This document shows positions 40,395-52,858 of a stretch of DNA of 64,000 nt, piece by piece. Under the pieces are notes generated by a model. That model was not told the DNA's origin. It did no database searches and saw only the letters and a list, made by a program, of their open reading frames with translations. Within the stretch, counting starts at the first letter, position 1. The number at the start of each line of letters is the position of its first letter. The DNA comes from Apostichopus japonicus (Eukaryota; Echinodermata; Holothuroidea; Aspidochirotida; Stichopodidae), in assembly GCF_037975245.1 (NCBI RefSeq), contig NC_092583.1:2411264-2475263 (forward strand), given 5' to 3'. A program made the position numbers and the translations under genes.

Positions 40395-43300
40395 ATGGCT
40401 AGAAGTCGAGGACCGCTGTCACCGAGCAGTGTGCTCGGCCAAGTCACCAATCCCGCCTACATCACAGAGGTGCATTCAGCTGTCTACCGAACGTCGCCGT
40501 TAGAGGCCATGCGGAGAATGGAGGGACTGGAGCACAGTGACCGGACTATATTAAACCCCTTCTTTCAGTCGGATATGCGTCTGAATGATTCCGTAAGTGT
40601 TCGGATAGATTAACGTAAAATTACGATAGCGGGATTGTACGGGTCACCCCTTAGGTTTTAATCCTATTGTTAGAGTTAGCCTAACCCTAGGGTTAGGGTT
40701 TCAAGGATGTTCCAAAAAGGGACTAGAATATTTAGTTTATATTGGAATGAAAGCAGCTTTCTGTGGCGGTGAAAGGTTTTGATGCGCTTTGAAGCTAAAA
40801 TATATTCAATATGAGTTTGTATCCTGACTTTATAAACTCAAATTGAAAAATAGTGATACAAAGTAGAAACTTTGAATGTGTCTTGGTATATGATTTAAAA
40901 CGGTATGAAATTTGTGAGGAGCACAAAATGTTCAAGATTGAATCAAATATAAACATAAATTACTTGGCGATGAACCTTCATACATGTTTGGAAAAACCTT
41001 TAACAGGGTGTCATCGTGTGATCTATTGCATTATTTTATTTTGACTAATACCGGGGTGAATTTGGAAACAATTGTTTGTGAAACACTTTACGTTAAAGCA
41101 TTGTCGGACAAATCAAACTGTCCCAGAATTTTATCTGCAAATTCTGTCAAAGTAAACTTTGGATATATTAAGATTAGTTATTATATAAGTTCATCGAAAC
41201 TGGTTTGCTGTGGTCACCACTTGGACTCTGTATCGTTATAAATCTCTCAGATAAAAGGTTAATTAATAATCTTTCTCTTTCTCTCAGTTGACAACCTTTT
41301 AAATTAATTAACTATCATCCATTTGATTTTTATCACTCCTGCAGCATATTTGTGACATATTCCGATATCACTTTTTTTTTTATCAATATGCAGAGTTTTA
41401 ACACTTTCATTAAAGTGGATAGAGTGGTGATAAATCCATTTTTTGGAGTCGGCAAACCAGACTACAATAAGATGCAGTCTTCTACGGGAGACTGTCCACC
41501 AATATATTTAATCAACAACCCTGAATCTCAGTGAGTATTAACGCAGCTATTTATTTTTACATTTAATCACTACGTGTGCCAAAAAGAAAAGCCTGCAGCA
41601 GCTGCAAGATTAACTGCAGCTAGGCTGAAACAATTTATCAAACATCAGAGATTAAAGGCATTGAAGACTCGCCCCAAACCGCGTGCCGCCCTCTGAAACA
41701 GTTAACTTTCCCTTGCTTGCAAATGACGTTTTCTTCTTGTCGCTACAAAATGCAGACATTAATGAAATGTGGTACCTTGTTATCTGTTATCTAGACCTGA
41801 GATGTCCACGCTGCTCTGTACACTGTGTTGTGGGTATTGACCGTAGCTGTATGTATCGACTGTACACTAGTGTCTAATTATCGATGGTAGCAAGCTGTGT
41901 GTGTGTATTTTCTGGGATAGATGGTTGTGTCTAACACTTCTGTTACATCTCATTAGAAAGTAGGTCAGATTACCGGCATGAGACGTTTCTTTGTGCACAA
42001 GTCTTCACACCCTTTAATCTCTGCAGAACAGTGGTGTATATTGTAGGAAACCACATAGCGCAACATACAATGTCCTACTGTATGCAACTTGGTTGCAGTA
42101 TGCTGCAGCCCCTTGCAGTGTCCACTTTTGACACAGTGCATTATTAACAATTTCAAAACCACCTTTGACTGCACAACATATTCACTCAGTTAAACCGAGG
42201 ATACCATTTTGCCTTGAGTAAATATGTATCCGCTTAAAAAACTTACCAGTCAATAACTTGGCAACTTGATTGCAAAGTGTGATATGAAAAGTCGGCTGGG
42301 AATGCAAATGCTAATTATGCTAACATTGAACGGTAGACTATGTTTTAACATCTGTTTTGAAAATGTAGCCATCGTTGTTGTGATTTAAATAGTATCATGC
42401 TACCTTAGTAAACTACACTAACAAACTAACAATTTCAAGGAAGAAAAAAGCTTACTGCATATATCGTTTGAAAGGGAAATGCAAACCGTCTTGACACTTG
42501 CAGTTTTAGAACAGCTTAGGTTTACAGGAAAAAATTACAAAGAACACAACACAGAAAGAAAGAAATAATCTCAAAAGAGAAATTAAAAGTGTGATAGTAG
42601 GCAGTATTTAGAGAGTAGGCAACTATTTTCATCTTTTTGTTTTTTTTTAGACAGTTGATCATTTTTAATTAATAAAACAAATTCAACAAAAGTTTTATTA
42701 GCTGTTCTGTAGTGAGAGAACTACCGTGATACCAACATCCTTCGTCGATAATCTTTGTGATGGTAACATGCCCCCACCCCCCTCCCTCCCCTTACTTTGA
42801 TACTATTCCCTGGACAGTATCGATAAAAGTATTTTACAAAATAGTGTTCTTAAACCTATACCATATCAATTTTGCTTTGTTTCATATAGCTGGATCGACC
42901 AACATCCACTTCACAGTGCAGCCTGGGAGGGACACGAGGAAAACATACAACATCTGTTGGACATGGGTTATGCTCCCGACCAGTGCGACACATTCTCATG
43001 GGTTCCGTTACATTATGCTTGTTGGTAGGTAACATTCAATTTTGTTTTTCAATGGGCATTCCTTTCTCCTTGTCTCTTTCTTTTGTGTTGTTTCTTGTAA
43101 GGGGTACCATATTACATTATGCTGAAAGTCTGTAATATGAATTGTGCATTATTGTTTGGGTACAGGGACTTTCATGTTATTCCTATTGGTTCGTATGCCA
43201 TTGCATTGATGATTGTTGGCAGACTTGTACCATTGCCATATATATATACATGTCAGTAATGCTTCCATCACATCAGGGGCAAGGTTCACAATTGATCTTG

Positions 43301-46300
43301 TAGACCACAGTAAGTTTAGTTACCAATCCATTATGCTGTAATACTGTAAGAATGTACCTACTCCATACACTGACCAAAACATGAAAACGTTACATTAAAT
43401 GAGAACATTATATGAGAACAGAACATTCCTAATTTTTTTTGTTATATGTTGAAATCATTTTAACATAAGTTAATATACAAACTAATAGATACAAAAAGAT
43501 CCATATTTATTCATTTTGGTAAATATAGTGACATTCATTGCTGCAGTCAATATTTAAGCATCTGAGAACTCATCAATGGCAGTGGCTGGACTGCTTTAAT
43601 AATACAGAGACCATTTGATCAGTTCCTCAGATGCAACAGAGAAACTCATTGGGATAGCATAAGAATTTTCATTTGCATCAAACAACATGTTTACAGCTCA
43701 CTACAAATAATGTTGAATGTTCTTAAAATTGGGACTTGAGTTCAAATGTTTTTCATTTATTAGTTTTATTCACAAAACGCAGTTATCATAAATCTAGGCG
43801 TAAACTGACAGTTTGGTTTAATTCATTTGCAGGAACGGTCACATCGGTGCTGTTAGGGTTATACTGGAAAGTAAAATTTGTTCTCCAAACATTGAGTAAG
43901 TACTGTAAAAGCTGTATGTATAAAGGAATTCTTGTATCATGTAACGTTAAGCATTCTGGAAAAAAAGGAGTGGAAGGCTTAATTGAGATAATCAGTTGGA
44001 TCTTGAAAAATCTGACAATTTTGTAATTCTCATTTATAATATATAGGTTATATACTATGTCAATGGTCCTCATTCATGAAAATGGTCATCAGTATTGGAC
44101 TAAAATATGCCAGAAAGTCGAATAACTGTTACTCGTTCTCCAATTTCAACGACCAATTTTAAGACTATTTCCTCGTTGATAAATTAAATTGTCTAATTTT
44201 AACATGCCTCAATGCCTAGGAGTAAAACTTGGAGATTCGCAAATGCACCGGGGAAAGTACCTTCGAAACGTCTAGCAATTAGTAGCAGTCTAAACATTTG
44301 GGGTCAATACTGATTCATTCGTTAGGGCTTCTTTTGGGGTGCTGTGCTAGCACTACTTATCTTTATACTTTGGTGTAATATATATATGACTAGCTCTCTG
44401 TGTGGCTCTACTGTAATTTCTTTAATATTCCCCATGGTGTATCTATTCCTTTCCGAGGGGAATCATGGTACTCACTTGACCTAACATCGTCCTGATCTCA
44501 CGGTGACAGTCTCGATGTAAGGGGTCGAGAGTTGATCAAACTATTTGTTTCGATTGTTTTGTCTGGGATTTATAATGTCACCCACAGGCTGGGAAATGGG
44601 GGGGGGGAGGGTTACATGGTTAGATCTCAGAATTGGGGGGAGGGGTTAGTATATTACATGGTTAGATCTCAGAACTGCGTTACTGCTAATAATCACCATC
44701 TGGATTCATATCGCTTCATGTCAGTTTACTAGCCGTTTTACGGTCCTACCGTACGTTATGTTATCCTTTCTTACTTAGGCTACATATTTCGATAATCCCA
44801 AATATGAATTCATATTTAATATTTCTCTTCTCTCATGTTAGAAACGAAGGAGGCTCCGTCCCGTTGCATTTTGCCGCCTCCAAAGGATTTCACGAAATCG
44901 TCAAACTCTTAGTGGAGCACCCCGATACGGACAAGGTAAGTAAATATCTCTTTTTTCGCCCCATTCAGCTCATTCTGTCAATGACAGTAGGTTATAATCA
45001 CAAATGCATTGAGAAGAGTTTTCTGTTTTAGTGTTAGGCTGTTAGTTAATTAAAAAAAAATCAACAAAGGTTTTATTGCTGTTCTGTAGTGCGAGAACTA
45101 CCCTGGCACCAACATCCTTTGTCGATAATCTTTGTGATAGTAACATCCCCCCACCCCCCTTCCCCCACCCTTCTTCACAGAGGGTATAGCCTTCAATTTT
45201 GTATCATTCTTTACTGATTGCAAGATAGAATCATGTTTTTAAAGAAATGCTGTTTTGATGAAGAAAAAATAATAACAATTTTACTTGACTTTACCAAATC
45301 TCATAGTCTATGAAAAAAGGGTATGGAATATTTTGAATTTTCTTCATCTGCAAAAAATGTCATGGAATTTTTATTTTCAAGAAAGTGTGGGAAGTTGGGA
45401 ACCATGTTGTCCTTTTGATGCCATGGTTTCACTACCTCGTTGAGGTTTATAGGGATTAATATCCCTGCTCCTGTCTTGTTTTTACGACAGTACGCAACCA
45501 CCAGAGAAGGAAAGAATGCCTTGCAGCTCTGTGAAGACTCAAAAGCCAGATATAAAGAGGAAACAGCTAAAGTACTCAAAGACGCTGCCAAAAAACCAGT
45601 AAGTCACACGTTTTTTCTTTTAATTTAAGAGCAGAAGTCCCCCAAAATGTTAGAATCATAACACTAGAATCTATCATGAGAACTGAACCACGACCCCCCT
45701 CTCGGAAGCGATGATCAGACCACACGAACACATGAATGTCCTGACGACTATCAACTCGATGTTGAAAGACGTAACTTAGTCAACCTCTTTCGCAAAATTC
45801 CAAAAAAATAGATCATATAATAATAGATACATTTTCCTGTGTACATTTTGGGTTTATTCCAAAATGTTATCATTAGTACAGGCATGAGCTTTTTCTGTGA
45901 ATTCGCGAAATATCTGTGATTTCTTTTCTACCTCGGGACAAAAACTATTATCCTAACACACTCTAGCATACACAAACTGGAGCCTATACCGAAATTTTTG
46001 CAAAATTCTGTGATTTTTTTTTTTTGTGTCCTTAAAGTAAATTCATGATCCTTATTGTGTTTGGTTGTGGTCAAAGGTCACTTGAAGTGACTAGAGTTAA
46101 AGAGCTAAATTTCTGTGAGCGCAGCAACTCTAGAAGGATACTGTACCTTGTATGAAAATTCTCTGGGAGTGTGGTGATCCCTCTGTGTATTAAAGTGAAT
46201 GGAGTTCAAAGGTCACCTGAGGTCAAAATATGAACGCAACGAGTCATCAAGCACACTTCGTAGGAATATTTTTTCTTAACGTGGAGTTCCTCCATTTTAG

Positions 46301-48624
46301 TTGTCAAATTGTATGTGAGTTTTGATACAACATACTAATTTTTGTTTTTCTTTTCAACAACAGCCGCCAAAGATTGAAATACATTTCATGGACTTAGACA
46401 GTTCACATGTAGAACTTAAGCTTTATCGAGGTAGCAACACAACTGTAGAAGACCTTATGGCAGTAAGAAGCTTAACATTCATTTTATCTGTTTCATGATT
46501 CAGAGTAAAAAAAAGATATTGTCATTTTAAGAATATTTACATATATCTATATATATTATTTTTATTTTACGTTTATGGAAAAGAGGAAATTTCATACTGT
46601 TGGTAGAAATTACAGTAAGAATGGAGAACTTTTTATTCAAGTTTTATCAAGTTCCAGAAGTCTCATTTTTCTTTCTATCAACATTTGTGTGCAAAATGTT
46701 GTATTTTCGAGTATGTAGCCTTGTATGTAGCCTTCTCTTGAATGTTACTCGGTATAGGTATTTACATTAATGTTAGCATTTTACATGGAAAAATTCATCC
46801 TTTTCTGTCTCTTTCATTTTAGCAACTACAGCTGCCCAAAGGCTGTAACAATGTATTTGCAATATGGATTTCATCTCAGAATCTACGTAAGTCTCTTAAA
46901 AAATGTTCATGTCACCGTCGTTGTTGTTAGATTACCTGTGTATGTAAGGTTGTCTTCATAACTCATTGTGGGAGAGTAACCGCTTTCCAAAAGGGCGCCA
47001 CTGTTAAATGTTTCGTTGTGTTAACTGGTTGTACTGTGCTCCTACAGTAAAGCTGTTCAATATAGTTCAAATTGGGTCTGATTGAAGTATAATAAGATTT
47101 GTTAATATCGGCCATTATTATTCAATTAGGAAACTACTTTTGGTATTTTAATAAATAATTCATATATTATATTGAGATTGCATAATAAAGGTCTATCAAT
47201 GTTGTTAACTGAAACTGAAAATAAAAATCATATAACATTTGTATATAATACTCGTGAATAGATGAGATGGGAAAAAGTAAAAGGCTGTATTAATAACTAA
47301 AAAACCTTTAAAAAATTACATGTTAGTTTTTGTATCACTACTTCTTTATTCTTCCTGACAGATTTACAAATGAGACGTGAACATAAACCAGTACTACATC
47401 TAAAACAATGGGAAACCATTATTGAGCAGCTGACCAATTACAATCCTTCATCAGAGCACCCTCTGTTGTTTCTAAGGAGAGATGCACTCTTGTCGGTCAC
47501 TGATGAGAAAACGGTACTCTATTTATATCACATATCATCCTGATTTTTCTGCTCTCTTTTTTTTCTCCAGGGGGGGTGGGGGGATGGGGCAAGGGGGACA
47601 GTTTTGGCTGTATTTTATTTTGATGGCTGAAAAGACACTTATTTATTTGAGTTTTTTAAGCATATTTCTATACTCTCAATATCTTTAATCAATTGTTAGT
47701 CAATATATTAAACTTTGTTGTAGTTACATAGTTTGCTATGTTATTAAAGTGTTTGGTTGACAAATTGGTAAATTAGGGGCAAAAACAGAGAAAGAAATGT
47801 GTAAATAGTAGTAAAACATAGAGAAAAAAAACAGGAAACACTATTTGATATATTCAAATCAGATTTTTGGAAGTTTTCAGGAGAAAAACTCATTTTTCCT
47901 TGTTGGGGATTCAGATTTGTATCCCTATTCTTACAGGTGAAAGTTTCAGTTATAACATTGTTTTGTTGTAAGAGTAGAGATGTGTGTGTACAGCAAAGTT
48001 TGCTTCTTTTGGTTTTTGGCAGATCAAAGATCCACATGCAATCGAATTGCTTTTTAACGAATGTCATCTGAACGTCTTGAAGGGAATGTACCCGTGCTCG
48101 GATGAAGAAGCACTCGGACTCGCTGGGATATACATGCAGGTAGGTGTTATTTGATATATATATATATATCTTCTAGGGATATATGTGCAGGTATATGTTA
48201 TTGAATGTCACTCTAGTAGGGATGTCTATTTACAGGTATGTGTTATGTAATGTCACTCTAGCAGGGATGTATATGTGCAGGTATGTGTTATGTACTGTCA
48301 CTCTAGCAAGGATGTATATGTACAGGTGTTTGTTATTTAATGTCACTCTAGCATAGATGTATATGTGCAGGTATGTGTTATGTAATGTCACTCTAGCAGG
48401 GATGTATATGTACAGGTATGTGTAATGTAATGTCACTCTAGCAGGGATGTATATGTGCAGGTATGTGTAATGTAATGTCACTCTAGCAGGGATGTATATG
48501 TGCAGGTATGTGTTATGTACTCTCACTCTAGCAAGGATGTATATGTACAGGTGTTTGTTATTTAATGTCACTCTAGCATGGATATGTGTGTGCAGGTATG
48601 TGTTATGTAATGTCACTCTAGCAA

Positions 48625-48676
<52 letters not shown>

Positions 48677-51600
48677 GCAAGTATGTGTTATGTAATGTCA
48701 CTCTAGCAAGGATATATATGCATGCAGGTATGTGTTATGTAATGTCATTCTAGCAGGGATGTATATGTGCAGGTATGTGTTATGTAATGTCACTCTAGCA
48801 GGGATGTATATGTGCAGGTATGTGTTATATAATATCACTCTAGCAGGGATATACATGCAGGTATGTGTTATGTAATATCACGCTAGCAAGGATATATATT
48901 TCTGCAGGTATGTGTTGTGTAATGTCACTCTAACAAGGATACATATGCATGCAGGTATGTGTTATGTAATGTCATTCTAGCAGGGATGTATATGTGCAGG
49001 TATGTGTTATGTAATGTCACTCTAGCAGGGATGTATATGTGCAGGTATGTGTTATATAATATCACTCTAGCAGGGATATACATGCAGGTATGTGTTATGT
49101 AATATCACGCTAGCAAGGATATATATTTCTGCAGGTATGTGTTGTGTAATGTCACTCTAACAAGGATACATATGCATGCAGGTATGTGTTATGTAATGTC
49201 ATTCTAGCAAGGATATATATGTACAGGTATGTGTTATGTAATGTCACTGTAGCAAGGATATATTTCTGCAGGTATGTGTTATATAATGTCATTCTAGCAG
49301 GGATGTATATGTGCAGGTATGTGTTATGTAATGTCACTCTAGCAGGGATATATATCCATGCAGGTATGTGTTATGTAATTCACTCTAGCAAGGATATATT
49401 TCTGCAGGTATGTGTTATGTAATGTCACTCTAGCAAGGATATATACATATTAAGTAATCCTAACCTAAAACTGTATCTACTGTCTGATGCCTTCTCTTGG
49501 TTAAATGTTAGCAATGGAACAACAACTGTATGATGTAAATTGTTAAGCAGGTGTTCCATTGAACCGTACATGTGTTTCATTATTTTAATGTTTTCTTCTC
49601 TTTTATGATATATCAGTTGTCATAATTTCATTTATTAATACCTGTATCCCTTATCAGATTGTCTATGGAGACTACGATGCCAAGAAACAGAAGCACGGGT
49701 TCTTAAAGTAAGTGTTTCTCCTCTTCCTATCTTGAATTCTTCTCTGATGTAGAGAGCCCATGTTTTCGCAGTCTAGTTGCCTGTCAGGCCTGTCACGTCA
49801 CAGCCCACAGAATCTAGCTAGTAGTTTCGGGTGTACCATAATGACCTAGGTTCCTTGCCACGATTGGACCGATAACCATGTGAAGTTATAAAAGCTTGAG
49901 CAGAAGCCCACCTTCTTCTTAGCTCTCAAAGTTTAGCTGATAGTACGTATACGACAATGGCCACAGGCCTTGCCGGGGTTGAACTAATACCCACGTGAAA
50001 GGATACAGCTTTGGGGGGGAGGGGGGAGCCAACACTCTTCATAGCTCATAGCAGTTACCTCTTAATTTTAAAGGAAGTGTCACACGATTATGAATCTTAT
50101 ATCCTCAGAGAACATGACAGAAAGCCCCATTTTCTATGCAGATCCATCACTCATTTTATTCCCCCCTCCCCCTGCTCCCCCCTCGCACCCCCAACACACA
50201 CACACAATGTCCAAAAAAAATGACAAAGGTTAATGAGAGTGTAGGAATATAATCTTGAGCTCTACCGAAAACATATTTAGACGTTTGTTATTTTTGATTT
50301 CCTTACAGTAACGTAAATCTGAGGCATTTCCTCCCAGCGGTCAAGTTGGAAAGAGGGGGAGGTGCCAGTAACAACTGGCCTCAGAAAATAATCACAGAGC
50401 ACAAGAGGGTGACACAGCAGGGACCAAGAGATGCTCTGGTAAGTAGTTTTGTTTAGATGATAAAATGGAATTATAATAATAAAAAAAACGTCCATACTTC
50501 ATAAAATCCTTTTAGATTTTCCGAAAGAACCTCCAACCACAGTGCATAATCTGTGGAAACTAACTAATGTCATGGGCTTTCCATAATTTAAAGTAAAGAG
50601 TGTTGTTGTGAAGCTAACCTTAAGAAACTACCTATATATGATTGGATGAGAAAGTGGGTGGGGGAGAGGGTGCCAAAATGGGGGGGGAGGACACAGAGTG
50701 GGGAGGGATTACCATATTGTTGCTACTAGTCTAGGTGATAATGCAACAAGATGCATTGCTGGTACTAAAACCCATCTCATATTTTTTTTTTCATACAGAA
50801 ATTACAAAAGAGGTACCTAGAGCTATGTAGAGAGTGTGCGATCTATGGATCCGCATTTTTCTTTGGGTCAGCCGATCTGAGGACGTCCGCAGATCAAAGC
50901 TCATCTGCCGTATTCATTGGAGTCAACAGTCGAGGCCTGCACCTCATAAAAGCAGTGAATAAAGTAAGATAAACACCTACCATCTTTATTTTAGTTTTTG
51001 TTTTCACCTGAGCCCATTGTATCCCCGGTCATTTGCTTCCTCCTGTGCGTAAAATCTTTCCCATTTTTTTTTTTTGGGGGGGGGGGTGTTTCATGACCAC
51101 ATACTCTCTCTTCCCTGCCTAATCTTCTCCTCAAGTACAAATTTTCCTTCATCTATATATTTTTCTTCCAGCTTACAAATTTCAAATTTATTGTTTTATT
51201 CCTTCAGTATATTTTTTTGGCTCACATTTTTTTATACTACTGTCACCATCACTCAACTTTTCTTCCTTTTTTTTGTCATCTTTTCATTTTACTCCCAGCA
51301 TAAAATATTTCCTCTTCTTTACATTTTTCTCCCCGAGAACAAAATATCTCATCTTTGGTTCGTCTCCCAAGTGCAAGCACTTCATGTCTCCCATTTTTCT
51401 CCCCGAGTACAAAGTTTCTTCATTTGTATAATTTTCTGAGAAGAATTTTTCCCCATCGGTTTATCTCATGGTGCACAACTATTCTCACGTTTCTTCCGGT
51501 TAAAGTTCTGTAAGTGCGTGCTGCCCTCATCTTTCCCTGTTCCTCTTTCACGAGGCAAATGAACCCAGGCTATTCCTTTTCAAGATTTCATTTGCAATAT

Positions 51601-52858
51601 TTTGACATATGTATTCAGTCGAATATTGATCTAGATAATAAAATATTCATTTTTTCTCAAACCAAATATTTTTCCCAAACTATTCTTCCGAACTATATTG
51701 AGAAATTCTTCTTTTATTTTTGTTTGTGTTTTACAGGAGATCACCATGAGTGTAGGGTACAAACTGGGCATATCTTGGGAACACATACCACAGCAATCGA
51801 TGTTAAAATTAACCATACACAACGGTTCGACAGATAAGGCGGTCCAGGTCAAGACCAAACAAGTGAGAAGTTTTTCTTTTACGTTTCGAAAAGAGAGTTT
51901 AAACTTTTGATAAAACATACTTGTTTATCGACCTCGAAATGCCCGTGTAGGTAGAAAAAAAAAACTAATGAGGGACTGACTGTTTTTGTATATCCTAGCA
52001 GGATCACCTTTGGCTCACCCCGGAGGAAGATCCTGCAAGGATCCCATTACCTGCCTCTCCAAGTGATATTTATATTTTCTTTGCATTTATCAGAGGAATA
52101 TTATTGGTGGGGATAATTTATTGTCACCAGTTCAACAACATTGAACTATTGGTATTTTATAAATCCATAGTATTTGCATTGTTAATGCTGTTATATGCTA
52201 TTATGTAGTAACCAATACAATGTTGTTGCTATTTGTACTGTGAACAATACAAGATCAATTCTCTATGGTAGAATAAGCAGCATAAAATCAAAACTATTAT
52301 TACAGCAGCATTTAACAAGCGATAAATTCTAACAGTTTCCTCTTGACAAAACCGGATGAACTTCAGCTCTGTTTCGTAACCGTCTTTAACGGATCAAAAT
52401 TTATATTTGCACCTTGGTCATCCTTTAAGAAAGATCATTGAAATGCAACGTAACATCACAACGTAATTACAAATTAGTTGTACACACCATTCAGTCCTGA
52501 TGTTCCAGATTAATTTTCTGTTCCTTGTATGGATGTTTCTTTATCCTCTTTTAAAAAAAAAAAAAAAATTAATTTAAAAAAAAAAAAAAAAATTGTTTTT
52601 TTATCACCTTTAACTCCCGTTCCTTACTTTCGTTCGTTCTGCAATTTCTTTTCTTTACTTTTTTTGCTCACCCAATTTCGTGTTTTTCGTTTTCTTTGAC
52701 AAATCCAGGCCGCAGTGATATGTAACTTAGCCAACAAACTCTCGGGACGTCAGTTCATGGAGGATCAACCGTCGACGTCTGGTACGACCAGACATACACT
52801 ACCCAAGCCAGCTGCTAGGAACTCACATATAACCCACCACAGGAGTGAAAGAAGGTAA
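40395..52858 (+). CDS. KRIT1: KRIT1 / CCM1 (Krev interaction trapped 1), Nudix-less model
   Basis: Fifteen coding exons: 40395-40592, 41394-41530, 42890-43024, 43833-43895, 44842-44935, 45491-45598, 46364-46462, 46823-46886, 47362-47513, 48023-48139, 49658-49707, 50309-50438, 50799-50963, 51737-51862 and 52709-52858. All are GT-AG and in phase, giving 595 aa. Three NPxY/F motifs occur: NPAY (19-22), NPFF (54-57) and NPFF (80-83, in VDRVVINPFFGVGKPDY). Ankyrin repeats lie at about 112-245 (PLHSAAWEGHEENIQHLL, VPLHYACW, SVPLHFAASKGFHEIVKLL). A FERM domain covers about 246-570, including IVYGDYDAKKQKHGFL. A basic tail ends HHRSERR. KRIT1 is a Rap1 effector scaffold binding ICAP1 (first NPxY) and CCM2 at junctions. 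The vertebrate protein is about 736 aa because of an N-terminal Nudix-like domain, which is absent here. An in-frame TAA precedes the ATG, whose context is good (G at -3 and +4). Confidence 0.95.
41648..42022 (+). mobile_element. TTAA-flanked MITE in KRIT1 intron 2
   Basis: The left end reads AGAGATTAAAGGCATTGAAG. The right end, reverse-complemented, reads AGAGATTAAAGGGTGTGAAG. With TTAA as the target duplication the element spans about 41652-42018. No coding capacity. A truncated reverse-oriented copy is at 1197-1529. It is well away from the flanking splice sites. Confidence 0.8.
42668..42783 (+). repeat. direct repeat copy A, upstream of the KRIT1 ankyrin exons
   Basis: Contains 'gctgttctgtagtgagagaa', 'ccaacatccttcgtcgataa' and 'tctttgtgatggtaacatg', then a C-rich stretch. 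Copy B at 45044-45160 is closely similar in the same orientation. Copy A ends about 105 bp before exon 3. Confidence 0.8.
45044..45160 (+). repeat. direct repeat copy B, downstream of KRIT1 exon 5
   Basis: Same-orientation partner of 42668-42783, with 'gctgttctgtagtgcgagaa', 'ccaacatcctttgtcgataa' and 'tctttgtgatagtaacatc', then a C-rich stretch. It lies in the intron after exon 5. The two copies bracket exons 3 to 5, which encode most of the ankyrin repeats. Confidence 0.8.
46075..46240. repeat. probable dispersed repeat in KRIT1 intron 6
   Basis: Two 'caaaggtcac' motifs (about 46073 and 46208) frame a block whose right half reads 'caaaggtcacctgaggtcaa'. This resembles the ancient dispersed gtgacc/aaggtca repeats also seen at 15.4 kb. 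No other copy was located in the window. Confidence 0.3.
48122..49446 (+). repeat. 43-47-bp minisatellite of exon 10 donor-site copies
   Basis: About 28 units counted by eye. The typical unit starts gggatgtatatgtgcag, continues gtatgtgttatgtaatgtc and closes actctagca. The first unit overlaps the real exon 10/intron junction of KRIT1, gggatatacatgcag|gtaggtgttat. Some internal units (about 48849 and 49076) keep the exon-derived 15 nt exactly. Most units preserve CAG|GTATGT, a good 5' splice-site match. One unit carries a (TA)n expansion (48629-48673). A five-unit block of 227 bp is duplicated: the 'acatatgcatgcaggtatgt' unit recurs with GCAGGTATGT at 48951 and 49178. Confidence 0.93.

Noticed and set aside
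48230-48676. Minus-strand open frame of 148 codons
   Set aside because: It is a by-product of the donor-site minisatellite, whose unit is close to a multiple of three.
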